NCBI GenBank assembly: GCA_023420715.1
Contig: JAEZVR010000010.1
Span: 1-6,067 of the forward strand
Source: Bacillota bacterium
GTDB taxonomy: Bacteria; Bacillota; Clostridia; Saccharofermentanales; Fastidiosipilaceae
Length of the DNA: 6,067 nucleotides
Direction: 5' to 3'
Shown here: positions 1 through 5,997 of the stretch, in pieces
Position numbering within the stretch: position 1 is the stretch's first letter
How the letters are laid out: each line of letters opens with the position of its first letter
Notes under the pieces: model-generated
Seen by the model: the letters and a program-made list of their open reading frames with translations, nothing else
Database searches by the model: none
What the model was told of the DNA's origin: nothing
Program-made: the position numbers and the translations under genes

Positions 1-563
1 ACGTTTGGCTTACCCACAATGGCCACTTTAATTGGCGCATTTGAATCTTCATCTGAGGCTTCTGTCGGGAAATGACGCGACACCTCATCTAAGAGATCGC
101 CACCACCAATCCCGTGAATGGCAGAAATCGGAAACACATCACCCAACCCTAAATTAAAAAATTCAACAGCCTGCAAGGCAAATGGCTCAGGTCGGTCACA
201 TTTATTCACGCCGACGACAATCGGTTTCTTGCTTTTGCGCAAACGTGCTGCAATTTCCTCATCCGCAGCCTGAATACCCGCTTTTCCGTCGACCAAAAAT
301 AAAATGACATCCGCCGTTTCGATGGCGAGTTCGGCTTGATCCCTCATTTGCCGCAACAGGACATCATCCGTGACCGGTTCAATACCGCCTGTATCAACCA
401 TGACAAAAGCACGGCCACACCACTCAACATCCGTATAGATACGGTCGCGCGTAACGCCTGGCATATCATCAACAATACTAATACGCTTTCCCGCAACATA
501 ATTAAAAAACGTTGATTTTCCGACATTTGGTCGTCCCACAACAGCGACAATGGGTTTAGCCAT
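1..563 (-). CDS. der: Ribosome-assembly GTPase Der (EngA), N-terminal part, cut by the window edge
   Basis: Der is a tandem-domain GTPase that acts in late 50S ribosomal subunit assembly in the cytoplasm. The first 187 residues are present and the reading frame has no stop. GTPase domain 1 is complete: G1 GRPNVGKS at residues 10-17, the switch I motif PGVTRDR at 35-41, G3 DTGG at 57-60, G4 NKCD at 120-123 and G5 SA at 147-148. An acidic linker (about residues 168-176) leads into GTPase domain 2, which breaks off at KVAIVGKPN, in its own G1 loop. The doubled G1 loop separates Der from single-domain GTPases such as Era. The ATG at 561-563 has a GAGG ribosome binding site at 570-573, six bases away. 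The start overlaps the end of the upstream DUF512 radical SAM gene by 8 nt, so the two are probably co-transcribed and translationally coupled. The second G domain and the KH-like domain lie outside the window. Confidence 0.97.
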   Translation of the reverse strand, partial: MAKPIVAVVGRPNVGKSTFFNYVAGKRISIVDDMPGVTRDRIYTDVEWCGRAFVMVDTGGIEPVTDDVLLRQMRDQAELAIETADVILFLVDGKAGIQAADEEIAARLRKSKKPIVVGVNKCDRPEPFALQAVEFFNLGLGDVFPISAIHGIGGGDLLDEVSRHFPTEASDEDSNAPIKVAIVGKPN

Positions 564-2046
564 GTTTTGCCTCATTTCTGTACTTGACTTCATCTAATGC
601 GCCGAGCAATGATTCACCTTGATCCGAGCAAATCAGAATCGGAACACCAATATCTTTTGCCAAAGCATCTGGCGTTTCATCATCTAAAAAAACGGCTTCC
701 TCTTGTTTGAACATACAATCGGGTAAAACAATCAATTGAGATGCCCTCTGTGCATCCGTGAGCGGATCAAACACCTGATGCATTGCCTTTTTTAAATCTT
801 GTCCCGTTAACAATCCAGCAACCGTAATGGTATGTCCAAAAAAATCATTGGGCACAGCATGAACCTGTATGTCCATACCATATACCGATGCAATCGCCAA
901 AGAAAAAGTGTCTAACCACGGTGCCGCATCAGTTCCTGAAAAAAGGTGAACCACCTCAATGGAAGATACGGTTAAACGCGGCGCAGTCAAATAGTCCGCA
1001 TAACGCTCACCAGTTGGCAAATAAAAGCGATCATACGCAGGCTGATAAACTGAAACCTGTTCAGAAGCCTCAAAACCAGTCATTTTGCGCTGTTCCAATC
1101 CGACATCCAGCTGCTCTTTAAAAAGCGCCAGCATCCCCACACCATTTTCCAATTGAGGCAGATCCTCATAGGCTTGGGCAGGTGGTATTGTCACACCTGA
1201 ACGCACATAAAATTCATCTGCCGCAAAAAATACACGACGGCCATATTTTTTCATAAACACAGCCTGCCAACGTTCTGTTTGAGCGATGACCTGCTGAGCC
1301 GTTTGTTTGGTATATCGATCCACCTGCGGCAAGCCATTTTCTGTCCTGAATTTTGTAATCCCGACTGGCACAACTGCAATGCTTAAAACTTGCTCCCCAA
1401 GCGCACAAAGATCAGCTAACGTTTGATCTAATACCTCACCATCATTTATACCTGGGCAAAGCACAATTTGGCAATTGATCTCAATACCAGCCGAAATAAT
1501 TCTTTTAAGCTGGTTCAGTATGTTGACGCTCTTAGGGTTTTTCAGCAACTGCAAGCGTACAGCAGGATTTGTCGCATGGACAGAAATATTCATCGGAGAT
1601 AAATGATAGGATAGCAATCGATCCAATTCGGCATCGGACAAATTCGTCAACGTGATGTAATTTCCCGTCAAAAAAGATAGCCTCATATCATCATCTTTAA
1701 AATACAAGGTCTCTCTCATCCCTTTTGGCAATTGATCAATAAAGCAGAAAAGACACTTGTTATGACAAAACCGACTTTTATCCATTAAGGCTTCTTCAAA
1801 AAGAATACCCAAATCTTCCGACTCGTCTTTCTCAATTTCGATCTCGATGATCTCGCCATCTATTTTCCGAATCTGCAGTTCAATGAATTCCGATTGGAGC
1901 GCCAATCTGTAATCGAAAACATCGGCAACCGGCTTGCCGTTCATTTGCAACAAAACATCGCCACTGACTAGACCCAAGTCTGACGCGATACTGTCAGGCT
2001 CTATGGCCGAAATCAGATGATATCCTGTTTTTGCCTGTGCTTCCAT
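556..2046 (-). CDS. DUF512 family protein: PDZ plus radical SAM domain, function unknown
   Basis: This 496-aa protein has the full architecture of the DUF512 radical SAM family often found beside der in Firmicutes. A PDZ-like domain covers about residues 9-65. The iron-sulfur cluster motif CxxxCxxC follows as Cys94, Cys98 and Cys101, within FCHNKCLFCFIDQLPKGMR. Next come family blocks: KDDDMRLSFLTGNYITLTN, CPGINDG (197-203), VPVGITKFR (226-234), ADEFY (276-280) and ENGVGM (301-306). The C-terminal DUF512 domain includes TVAGLLTG (408-415) and FLDD (453-456). By family it should bind a 4Fe-4S cluster and S-adenosylmethionine; the reaction and substrate are not known. The longest frame opens with TTG at 2067, but no ribosome binding site precedes that codon. 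The ATG at 2044-2046 has GGAG ten bases upstream and is preferred. The gene ends in TAA at 556-558, overlapping der by 8 nt. Confidence 0.93.
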   Translation of the reverse strand: MEAQAKTGYHLISAIEPDSIASDLGLVSGDVLLQMNGKPVADVFDYRLALQSEFIELQIRKIDGEIIEIEIEKDESEDLGILFEEALMDKSRFCHNKCLFCFIDQLPKGMRETLYFKDDDMRLSFLTGNYITLTNLSDAELDRLLSYHLSPMNISVHATNPAVRLQLLKNPKSVNILNQLKRIISAGIEINCQIVLCPGINDGEVLDQTLADLCALGEQVLSIAVVPVGITKFRTENGLPQVDRYTKQTAQQVIAQTERWQAVFMKKYGRRVFFAADEFYVRSGVTIPPAQAYEDLPQLENGVGMLALFKEQLDVGLEQRKMTGFEASEQVSVYQPAYDRFYLPTGERYADYLTAPRLTVSSIEVVHLFSGTDAAPWLDTFSLAIASVYGMDIQVHAVPNDFFGHTITVAGLLTGQDLKKAMHQVFDPLTDAQRASQLIVLPDCMFKQEEAVFLDDETPDALAKDIGVPILICSDQGESLLGALDEVKYRNEAKHG

Positions 2047-2056
2047 TCCTTTTACA

Positions 2057-2060
2057 CTCC
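2057..2060 (-). promoter_or_regulatory. Ribosome binding site that decides the DUF512 gene start
   Basis: On the minus strand this reads GGAG, followed by a 10-nt spacer (TGTAAAAGGA) and then ATG at 2046. The second purine run, AAAGGA, touches the ATG directly and is too close to act alone. The alternative TTG start at 2067 has only pyrimidine-rich sequence before it. This supports the ATG, and shortens the longest possible protein by seven residues. Confidence 0.55.
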
Positions 2061-2122
2061 AAATCAATTAAACAGAGTCTATCAGTCTTGCAAAGATACG
2101 CACACCACGCAAGCGTAAAGCC

Positions 2123-2152
2123 AAATAAAAAAACAGCGAGCCTTGCTCGCTG
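2123..2152 (-). terminator. Intrinsic terminator of the yceD-rpmF operon
   Basis: On the minus strand, 23 nt after the rpmF stop codon, CAGCGAGC pairs perfectly with GCTCGCTG across the three-base loop AAG (stem 2134-2152). Seven T residues follow at once (2127-2133), then ATTT. An 8-bp GC-rich stem plus a T tract is a textbook Rho-independent terminator. On the plus strand the stem is followed by GC-rich sequence, so it is one-directional. It separates rpmF from DUF512-der, which implies that those genes have their own promoter or depend on readthrough. Confidence 0.92.
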
Positions 2153-2175
2153 CGCCGTACACCGCTATGAAAAAC

Positions 2176-2361
2176 TTAGGCCAGTTCTTCGGTAGGGATG
2201 ACGTTTCGGCCATTATAAGTGCCACAGACTTTGCAAGCCTTATGGGGCATCATCTTATTATGGCAACGAGGGCATTCCGTCAAATTGGGAACTTCAACCT
2301 TCCAATTTGCACGCGAACGACGCGAACGCATTTTTGACCATTTTCTTTTTGGTACTGCCAT
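2176..2361 (-). CDS. rpmF: 50S ribosomal protein L32 (bL32)
   Basis: L32 is a small basic protein of the large ribosomal subunit. The 61-aa product starts with the family signature MAVPKRKWSK, continues with a run of Arg and Ser that contacts rRNA, and has the zinc ribbon with Cys30, Cys33, Cys43 and Cys46 (CPRC and CKVC). All four cysteines are present, so this is the zinc-binding (C+) form. Length matches the usual 56-65 residues. The ATG at 2359-2361 follows a strong GGAGGTGA site at 2369-2376. The gene lies 22 nt after yceD, the usual partner, and is followed by a strong terminator. In many bacteria plsX or fapR comes next; here it does not. Confidence 0.98.
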   Translation of the reverse strand: MAVPKRKWSKMRSRRSRANWKVEVPNLTECPRCHNKMMPHKACKVCGTYNGRNVIPTEELA

Positions 2362-2383
2362 TTTCCTTCACCTCCATGCAAAG

Positions 2384-2941
2384 TCAAACCTCTGGTTTGA
2401 ACAATTGACTCAACACATCGAACGGGGAGCTTGTACGCGCGTCTTGATCTACCAAAGACGAACAGTCACAACAGCTCTCATTTAAATTCTGACCACAGAT
2501 CGGACAGCTTCCCAGACAATCCGCTTGACAATGCACTTGCATGGGCACCGCCAAAATGAGCGCATCACGCGCCACGGTCACAATATCTAATTGATGAGAA
2601 ACAAGGGGATACTCCGGCACAATATCTTCATAGCCTTGTCGCTCCGACCAATTCTCCGTTAGGGCATCCGTTGAACAATAAACACAAATGGTTGTTTCTA
2701 GCGGTAAAGAAACAGGTGTTAAGCAGCGACTACAGGGTACAACCACCGTGCCTGTGATCTGACCTTCGAAAGCCAAAATACCTGCACGTCCAGTATGTCG
2801 AATCTGACCAACAACAGTTACTTCGCCCTCAACCGCTTCAACTTGAGTGCCAGCTAAATTGAGCTGATCCCCCGTCAACACCAGACCAACCTGTATGCGT
2901 TCATCTAGCTGTTGAAACAAACGACTGACATCTACGTTCAT
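2384..2941 (-). CDS. yceD: YceD/DUF177 family protein, linked to large-subunit rRNA accumulation
   Basis: This 185-aa protein is placed in the YceD (DUF177) family by its position directly upstream of rpmF and by its cysteine pattern. The first CxxC pair is Cys70 and Cys73 in VPCSRCLTPV, after a beta-rich N-terminal half. The second cluster is Cys138, Cys142, Cys146 and Cys149 in the DCLGSCPICGQNLN block, the family hallmark, followed by CCDC at 157-160. Family members have been linked to 23S rRNA accumulation and 50S assembly; the exact biochemical role is not settled. A metal-binding role for the cysteines is inferred. The ATG at 2939-2941 is preceded by GAGGT at 2948-2952, six bases away. 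A near-consensus promoter lies just upstream, so yceD is probably the first gene of the yceD-rpmF transcript. Confidence 0.93.
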   Translation of the reverse strand: MNVDVSRLFQQLDERIQVGLVLTGDQLNLAGTQVEAVEGEVTVVGQIRHTGRAGILAFEGQITGTVVVPCSRCLTPVSLPLETTICVYCSTDALTENWSERQGYEDIVPEYPLVSHQLDIVTVARDALILAVPMQVHCQADCLGSCPICGQNLNESCCDCSSLVDQDARTSSPFDVLSQLFKPEV

Positions 2942-2970
2942 TCGGTTACCTCGAAAAAGATACGCGCTAC

Positions 2971-3000
2971 ATTATCTATCACGTCTGTCGCCTTTGTCAA
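2971..3000 (-). promoter_or_regulatory. Sigma-A type promoter for yceD-rpmF
   Basis: On the minus strand a perfect -35 box TTGACA (2995-3000) is followed, after an 18-nt spacer, by GATAAT (2971-2976), five of six matches to the -10 consensus. Transcription should start near 2964, leaving a leader of roughly 23 nt that holds the yceD ribosome binding site. It lies in the 95-nt gap between the DUF1934 and yceD genes, where no terminator for the upstream genes is visible. Readthrough from upstream may therefore add to its output. Confidence 0.82.
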
Positions 3001-3036
3001 CAGAACAGCCTCTAAATTTCACGAATTGATGTAGAT

Positions 3037-3483
3037 TTAGCACATTGTATCTTTGTTGATTGTATATTTAATCGTCAAATTCATTTCTGTCGGCGACTGA
3101 TCACCTGCATCCATCATATAGCGAATCCGAATATCGCCACCATCTGATCGAACATCGTAGTCGGCTTCATTGACCAAAATGCCCATCAGCAAACGTCCAT
3201 ATGGCGTTTGAACACTGGATAGCTCTCGATTGCCTCTTTTAAGATTCATGGTGAACGCAAGATCTCCTGTCCGAACCAAGCGAATACTGCCATCCGGTAG
3301 CAAATGCAATTGTGTGAGGGTATTCCCCAATCCGCTTTCTTCAAGTTCTTTATACAACAAGACTTTCTTTTGATCTTTCTGATAAAGTCGACCAAAGCAA
3401 GTAAAAGACATGTTTTGACTGGGATCGGCTTGATTACAAGAGACGTGAATGGCAACAGGCAAACCTAGTTTTGTGGAACGCAT
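3037..3483 (-). CDS. DUF1934 (YwiB-like) small beta-barrel protein, function unknown
   Basis: The 148-aa product resembles the DUF1934 family (Bacillus YwiB type), thought to form a lipocalin-like beta barrel. Visible family features are the central stretch with RLVRTGDLAFTMN (68-80), the TPYGRLLMGI segment (93-102) and the C-terminal alternating strand IRIRYMMDAGDQ (118-129) followed by MNLTIKY. There is no signal peptide or membrane segment, so it is probably cytoplasmic. The ATG at 3481-3483 lies inside the end of ddl: the two genes overlap by 19 nt in different frames, and the AGGAGG ribosome binding site is formed by ddl codons. Translational coupling to ddl is therefore likely, though a part in cell-wall metabolism is only a guess from position. 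No clear terminator follows the TAA stop. Confidence 0.85.
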   Translation of the reverse strand: MRSTKLGLPVAIHVSCNQADPSQNMSFTCFGRLYQKDQKKVLLYKELEESGLGNTLTQLHLLPDGSIRLVRTGDLAFTMNLKRGNRELSSVQTPYGRLLMGILVNEADYDVRSDGGDIRIRYMMDAGDQSPTEMNLTIKYTINKDTMC

Positions 3484-4568
3484 GTAACCTCCTGACGCTG
3501 ATGTTGCTCATGGGATTCCAGGGCAAGACAACAGAGTTTATCGACCAAAGCGGGAAGCGTATAGCCTGCAACTTCAAAAGCTTTGGGAAAAAGACTAATC
3601 GCCGTAAATCCCGGCAAAGTGTTAATTTCATTAAAATAGAGCTGACCAGTTGCCTCATCCATAAAAAAATCTACACGAGCATAACCAGCACATCGGCAAG
3701 TTTGAAAAATCGTTTTCGCCCAGTTTTGGAGTTGTTCAGCCAGTCTGTCTGACAAATCAGCAGGAACGATTGGTAAGGCCCCACCTTTAAAATACTTTGT
3801 CTCATAATCGTAATAAGCCACGTTCTCTGCTTTGACAATCTCGCCAACGGGTGCGGCAATCGTGTCGTCATTACCCAAGACGGCAACTTCTAATTCGCGC
3901 ATCTTGCAAAAAGGTTCAACCAAAACAACACGGTCAAAAGCTGCCACATACTGTAATGCGGAAAGCACATCCTCCGCTTTATAAACCGCACATGTCCCAA
4001 CAGAAGATCCCCCATTCGAAGGTTTTAAAAAACAGGGCAATCCGATTTTCTCTAAAACTTCTGCAACAGCATTTTTAGGATTTTTCAGAATATCCGATCG
4101 AAAAACAGGTATAAAAGCGATCTGAGGAATACCAACAGACTGCGCCAATTGCTTTGTCATCCACTTGTCCATCGCAACGGCCGAAGCGAGCACATGACTG
4201 CCAACAAAAGGGATATCTGTTTGATGCAATAAACCCTGCAAAACACCATCTTCACAATTAATTCCATGCACCGCAGGAAAAATCAGATCGGGCAGATGGC
4301 CTTGACATAAGCAGGTCGCCCATTTTTTAAAACTAAATCCATCATTGAGCGCCGACCAAGAACAAGGCATAAGCTGTGTCCAATTTGCATCTTGAAGGGC
4401 TTCTAGTTGATCACCTACTGGAATCCATTCCCCCGTCTGTGTCACACCGACTAAATGTAGTCGATACCCAGCTTCCTTTAACCCTTGAGCAATATTGTAA
4501 GCCGATTGACACGAAACCCAATGTTCGGTCGATTGACCGCCAAAAATAAGCATGACTCGACGTGACAT
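3465..4568 (-). CDS. ddl: D-alanine--D-alanine ligase (ATP-grasp)
   Basis: Ddl joins two D-alanines using ATP to make the dipeptide for peptidoglycan precursors, in the cytoplasm. The 367-aa product has the glycine-rich N-terminal motif GGQSTEHWVS (10-19; Glu15 matches the substrate-binding Glu of E. coli DdlB), HG..CEDG (101-108), the ATP-grasp segment LKPSNGGSSVG (181-191), the omega-loop YDYETKY (253-259), Arg298 and the metal-binding ligands Asp300, Glu314 and Asn316 (NEINTLPGF). The tyrosine in the YDYE loop suggests a D-Ala-D-Ala rather than a D-Ala-D-lactate ligase. Two strongly conserved spots differ: Trp17 replaces the usual Glu of EHEVS, and Cys105 replaces the usual Gly before EDG. 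Thirteen cysteines are unusually many. The ATG at 4566-4568 has GGAGGG six bases upstream. The gene starts 56 nt after the coiled-coil gene and overlaps the DUF1934 gene by 19 nt. Confidence 0.95.
   Translation of the reverse strand: MSRRVMLIFGGQSTEHWVSCQSAYNIAQGLKEAGYRLHLVGVTQTGEWIPVGDQLEALQDANWTQLMPCSWSALNDGFSFKKWATCLCQGHLPDLIFPAVHGINCEDGVLQGLLHQTDIPFVGSHVLASAVAMDKWMTKQLAQSVGIPQIAFIPVFRSDILKNPKNAVAEVLEKIGLPCFLKPSNGGSSVGTCAVYKAEDVLSALQYVAAFDRVVLVEPFCKMRELEVAVLGNDDTIAAPVGEIVKAENVAYYDYETKYFKGGALPIVPADLSDRLAEQLQNWAKTIFQTCRCAGYARVDFFMDEATGQLYFNEINTLPGFTAISLFPKAFEVAGYTLPALVDKLCCLALESHEQHQRQEVTCVPQN
3488..3493 (-). promoter_or_regulatory. Ribosome binding site of the DUF1934 gene, embedded in ddl
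   Basis: AGGAGG on the minus strand lies four bases before the ATG at 3483. It is encoded inside the Gln-Glu-Val codons near the C-terminus of Ddl. Ribosomes finishing ddl would pass over it and stop at the TAG at 3465-3467, 19 nt beyond the first base of the new start, which fits reinitiation or coupled translation. Confidence 0.75.
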
Positions 4569-4624
4569 GGCTAACCCTCCGCTATAAAAATGAGCACTTC
4601 ATTCGAAGAACCCATCCGAGTGAC

Positions 4625-5353
4625 TTATCGCAATTCTTTTTTGTTTTTTTGAATGGTTACCAACATGGTGGTGAGTTGCTCTTCCAAAACAGTCAATCGC
4701 CGATCGGCATACTCCAGAGCCCCTTCTCTAATTTGTCGAGCGGACTCATTCGCAAATTCTACGGTTTGGGTGGCGCGCTGACGAGCCTGCAGCGTAATTT
4801 CATGCTCATCGATCATACTTGCGCCTCGCCTTTCCGCTTGACGAATAATACTTTCTGCCATACGTTGAGATTCTTCAATCACCTGTTGATTTTGTTCAAT
4901 CAACCAACGAGCACGGCGAACCTCTTCGGGTAAATAATCTCGAGCCATTGCAATTAAATTAATTAAGGCTTCTCGATCGACCAATGCATGACTACTGAAA
5001 GGCATAGACCTGGCATTAATTAACAGCTGCTCCGCTTGATTTAATAGCCCAATGACGTCGGTTTCATTGACAGACTCTTCCGATCTTCTGGGATCTTCCT
5101 GATGCCCTATATCTGAAGTCTCCACCGCAATGGGCTCATAGGTCTCTTCTCCACCGTCATATCCATCATAAAGTGCTTCGTAACCATCTGTATAATTTGG
5201 CTGATCCTCAAATGATTGCTGTCCATAGCCTGTTTGAGAAGCCACATACGCATCCCCAATATTTTGAAAAACAGGGCCATCGTTTTGCATATTTGTTTGA
5301 TATACATTTGGTTGCTCATCTGAGAAAGGATAGAAATCTTGATTCATGCCCAT
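4625..5353 (-). CDS. coaD-linked coiled-coil protein (ATP synthase subunit B/H-like) with Tyr-rich disordered N-terminus
   Basis: The 242-aa protein has two parts. Residues 1 to about 95 are low-complexity, acidic and rich in Gly, Gln, Asn and aromatic residues, with nine tyrosines between residues 8 and 72 and no hydrophobic segment. Residues 98 to 242 form a long helical, coiled-coil region (LLNQAEQLL, DREALINLI, LPEEVRRARWLIEQN, AESIIRQAERR, EGALEYADRRLTVLEEQL). This part resembles the helical proteins often found next to coaD in Clostridia and labelled ATPase or V-type ATPase subunit H-like. That label reflects coiled-coil similarity; no ATP-binding motif is present. No function is firmly known; a structural or DivIVA-like role is possible but unproved. 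The longest frame starts at GTG 5356. ATG 5351-5353 is preferred because AAGGAA (5358-5363) is well spaced for it; ATG 5347 is also possible. Confidence 0.82.
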   Translation of the reverse strand: MGMNQDFYPFSDEQPNVYQTNMQNDGPVFQNIGDAYVASQTGYGQQSFEDQPNYTDGYEALYDGYDGGEETYEPIAVETSDIGHQEDPRRSEESVNETDVIGLLNQAEQLLINARSMPFSSHALVDREALINLIAMARDYLPEEVRRARWLIEQNQQVIEESQRMAESIIRQAERRGASMIDEHEITLQARQRATQTVEFANESARQIREGALEYADRRLTVLEEQLTTMLVTIQKNKKELR

Positions 5354-5357
5354 CACA

Positions 5358-5363
5358 TTCCTT
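5358..5363 (-). promoter_or_regulatory. Ribosome binding site deciding the coiled-coil gene start
   Basis: AAGGAA on the minus strand is followed by GTG at 5356 (one base away, too close), ATG at 5353 (four bases) and ATG at 5347 (ten bases). ATG at 5353 is the best compromise; 5347 would remove two more residues. An out-of-frame ATG-TGA pair also lies between this site and the start. Confidence 0.55.
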
Positions 5364-5384
5364 ATTCACACATTATGTCTTGTT

Positions 5385-5414
5385 ATTGTACACAAGTTTG
5401 ACCTGCATTGTCGC
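5385..5414 (-). promoter_or_regulatory. Candidate promoter for the coiled-coil gene and ddl
   Basis: On the minus strand GCGACA (5409-5414, four of six matches to the -35 box) is followed after 18 nt by TACAAT (5385-5390, five of six matches to the -10 box). The predicted start near 5378 leaves a leader of about 25 nt with the ribosome binding site. The box is flanked by a short inverted repeat (CTTGT and ACAAG), which may be chance. The -35 box is weak, so this is less certain than the yceD promoter. Confidence 0.5.
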
Positions 5415-5495
5415 TGAATTAAACGTTATTTTTGTATTTTCGGATGGAATTTAAGCCCAACCGACTGTCAACAACCTGATTTTTGGCTCATCCTT

Positions 5496-5984
5496 TCATT
5501 TTTGAGGGGGATATAACCGGTTCTGAACCTCATCGACAATCGCGGGCGGTACCATCTGGGCAAGCGCCCCTCCTAAACGGCCGACGGCTTTTACCACAGA
5601 AGAACTAATGGATAAATAAGCCGTTTGACAAGGTATCCAAACCGTTTCATACGCTTTATTGAGCAATCGATTGACCGTTGCCTGTTCAAACTCACTCATT
5701 AAATCTTGAGCGTTCCGAATCCCTTTTACAACAGCATTTGCCTTCTGTTGATTATAAAACTCAGCCATTAAACCTTCATGGGACATCACTTTGACATTGG
5801 GCAGATGGACAGTGGATTTTTCAATGAAACGGATGCGGTCGGCCACAGAAAAGCAAGTTTGTTTTGCATCATTTGGCAAAACAGCCACAATCAATCCATC
5901 ACAAAGTTTAGCCGCTCTCTCCACCACATCCAAATGGCCAATGGTAAAAGGATCAAAAGAACCCGGATAAATCCATGTCTTCAT
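5496..5984 (-). CDS. coaD: Phosphopantetheine adenylyltransferase (CoA synthesis)
   Basis: CoaD transfers AMP from ATP to 4'-phosphopantetheine, giving dephospho-CoA, the next-to-last step of coenzyme A synthesis. The 162-aa product has the usual length. The nucleotidyltransferase motif appears as YPGSFDPFTIGHLD (6-19) with the catalytic His17. Lys41 lies in the NDAKQTCFS segment, KGIR at 87-90 forms the substrate-binding loop (Lys in place of the Arg of E. coli, as in some Gram-positive CoaDs), and SISSSVVK (125-132) is the C-terminal nucleotide-binding motif. The longest frame begins at TTG 6008, but this would lie inside rsmD and add eight residues before the family's normal start. ATG 5982-5984, with AAAGGAAG five bases upstream, is chosen. 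It follows the rsmD stop by 13 nt, the common rsmD-coaD arrangement. No strong terminator follows. Confidence 0.97.
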   Translation of the reverse strand: MKTWIYPGSFDPFTIGHLDVVERAAKLCDGLIVAVLPNDAKQTCFSVADRIRFIEKSTVHLPNVKVMSHEGLMAEFYNQQKANAVVKGIRNAQDLMSEFEQATVNRLLNKAYETVWIPCQTAYLSISSSVVKAVGRLGGALAQMVPPAIVDEVQNRLYPPQK

Positions 5985-5989
5985 ATCGA

Positions 5990-5997
5990 CTTCCTTT
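5990..5997 (-). promoter_or_regulatory. Ribosome binding site that decides the coaD start
   Basis: AAAGGAAG on the minus strand, with a five-base spacer (TCGAT), precedes the ATG at 5984. It sits directly after the TAG stop of the upstream rsmD-like frame. The in-frame TTG at 6008 lies upstream of it and has no such site. Confidence 0.8.

Noticed and set aside
888..1121. Plus-strand 77-codon frame inside the DUF512 gene, and the similar frames at 2143-2337, 2219-2485, 3471-3752 and 3851-4078
   Set aside because: All are antisense shadows of conserved minus-strand genes; the translations have no recognisable domain.
3010..3042. Inverted repeat CTAAAT...ATTTAG around the stop of the DUF1934 gene
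   Set aside because: A 6-bp AT-rich stem with a 17-nt loop and no T tract is too weak to call a terminator.
4569..4624. Short hairpin AATGA-AGTGC-TCATT followed by T residues between the coiled-coil gene and ddl
   Set aside because: A 5-bp AT-rich stem is too unstable for a terminator, and the spacing suits co-transcription.
4562..4933. A 123-codon plus-strand open frame opposite the coiled-coil gene
   Set aside because: It lies antisense to a well-supported gene, has no family resemblance and no convincing ribosome binding site. Long antisense frames are common opposite Glu/Gln/Ala-rich helical genes.
4959..5023. Two copies of TTAATTAA within 65 bases
   Set aside because: Both lie inside coding sequence for Leu-Ile-Asn runs of the coiled-coil protein; the repetition follows from codon choice.
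5466..5471. A perfect TTGACA on the minus strand after coaD
   Set aside because: The best -10 at 16-18 nt spacing is TTCCAT (three of six), so no promoter is supported; the TACAAT site further on is better placed for the next gene.
5440..5495. Possible coaD terminator formed by GAGCCAA and TTGGGCTT
   Set aside because: The stem needs a bulge, the loop is over 25 nt, and no T tract follows; it does not meet the intrinsic terminator pattern.
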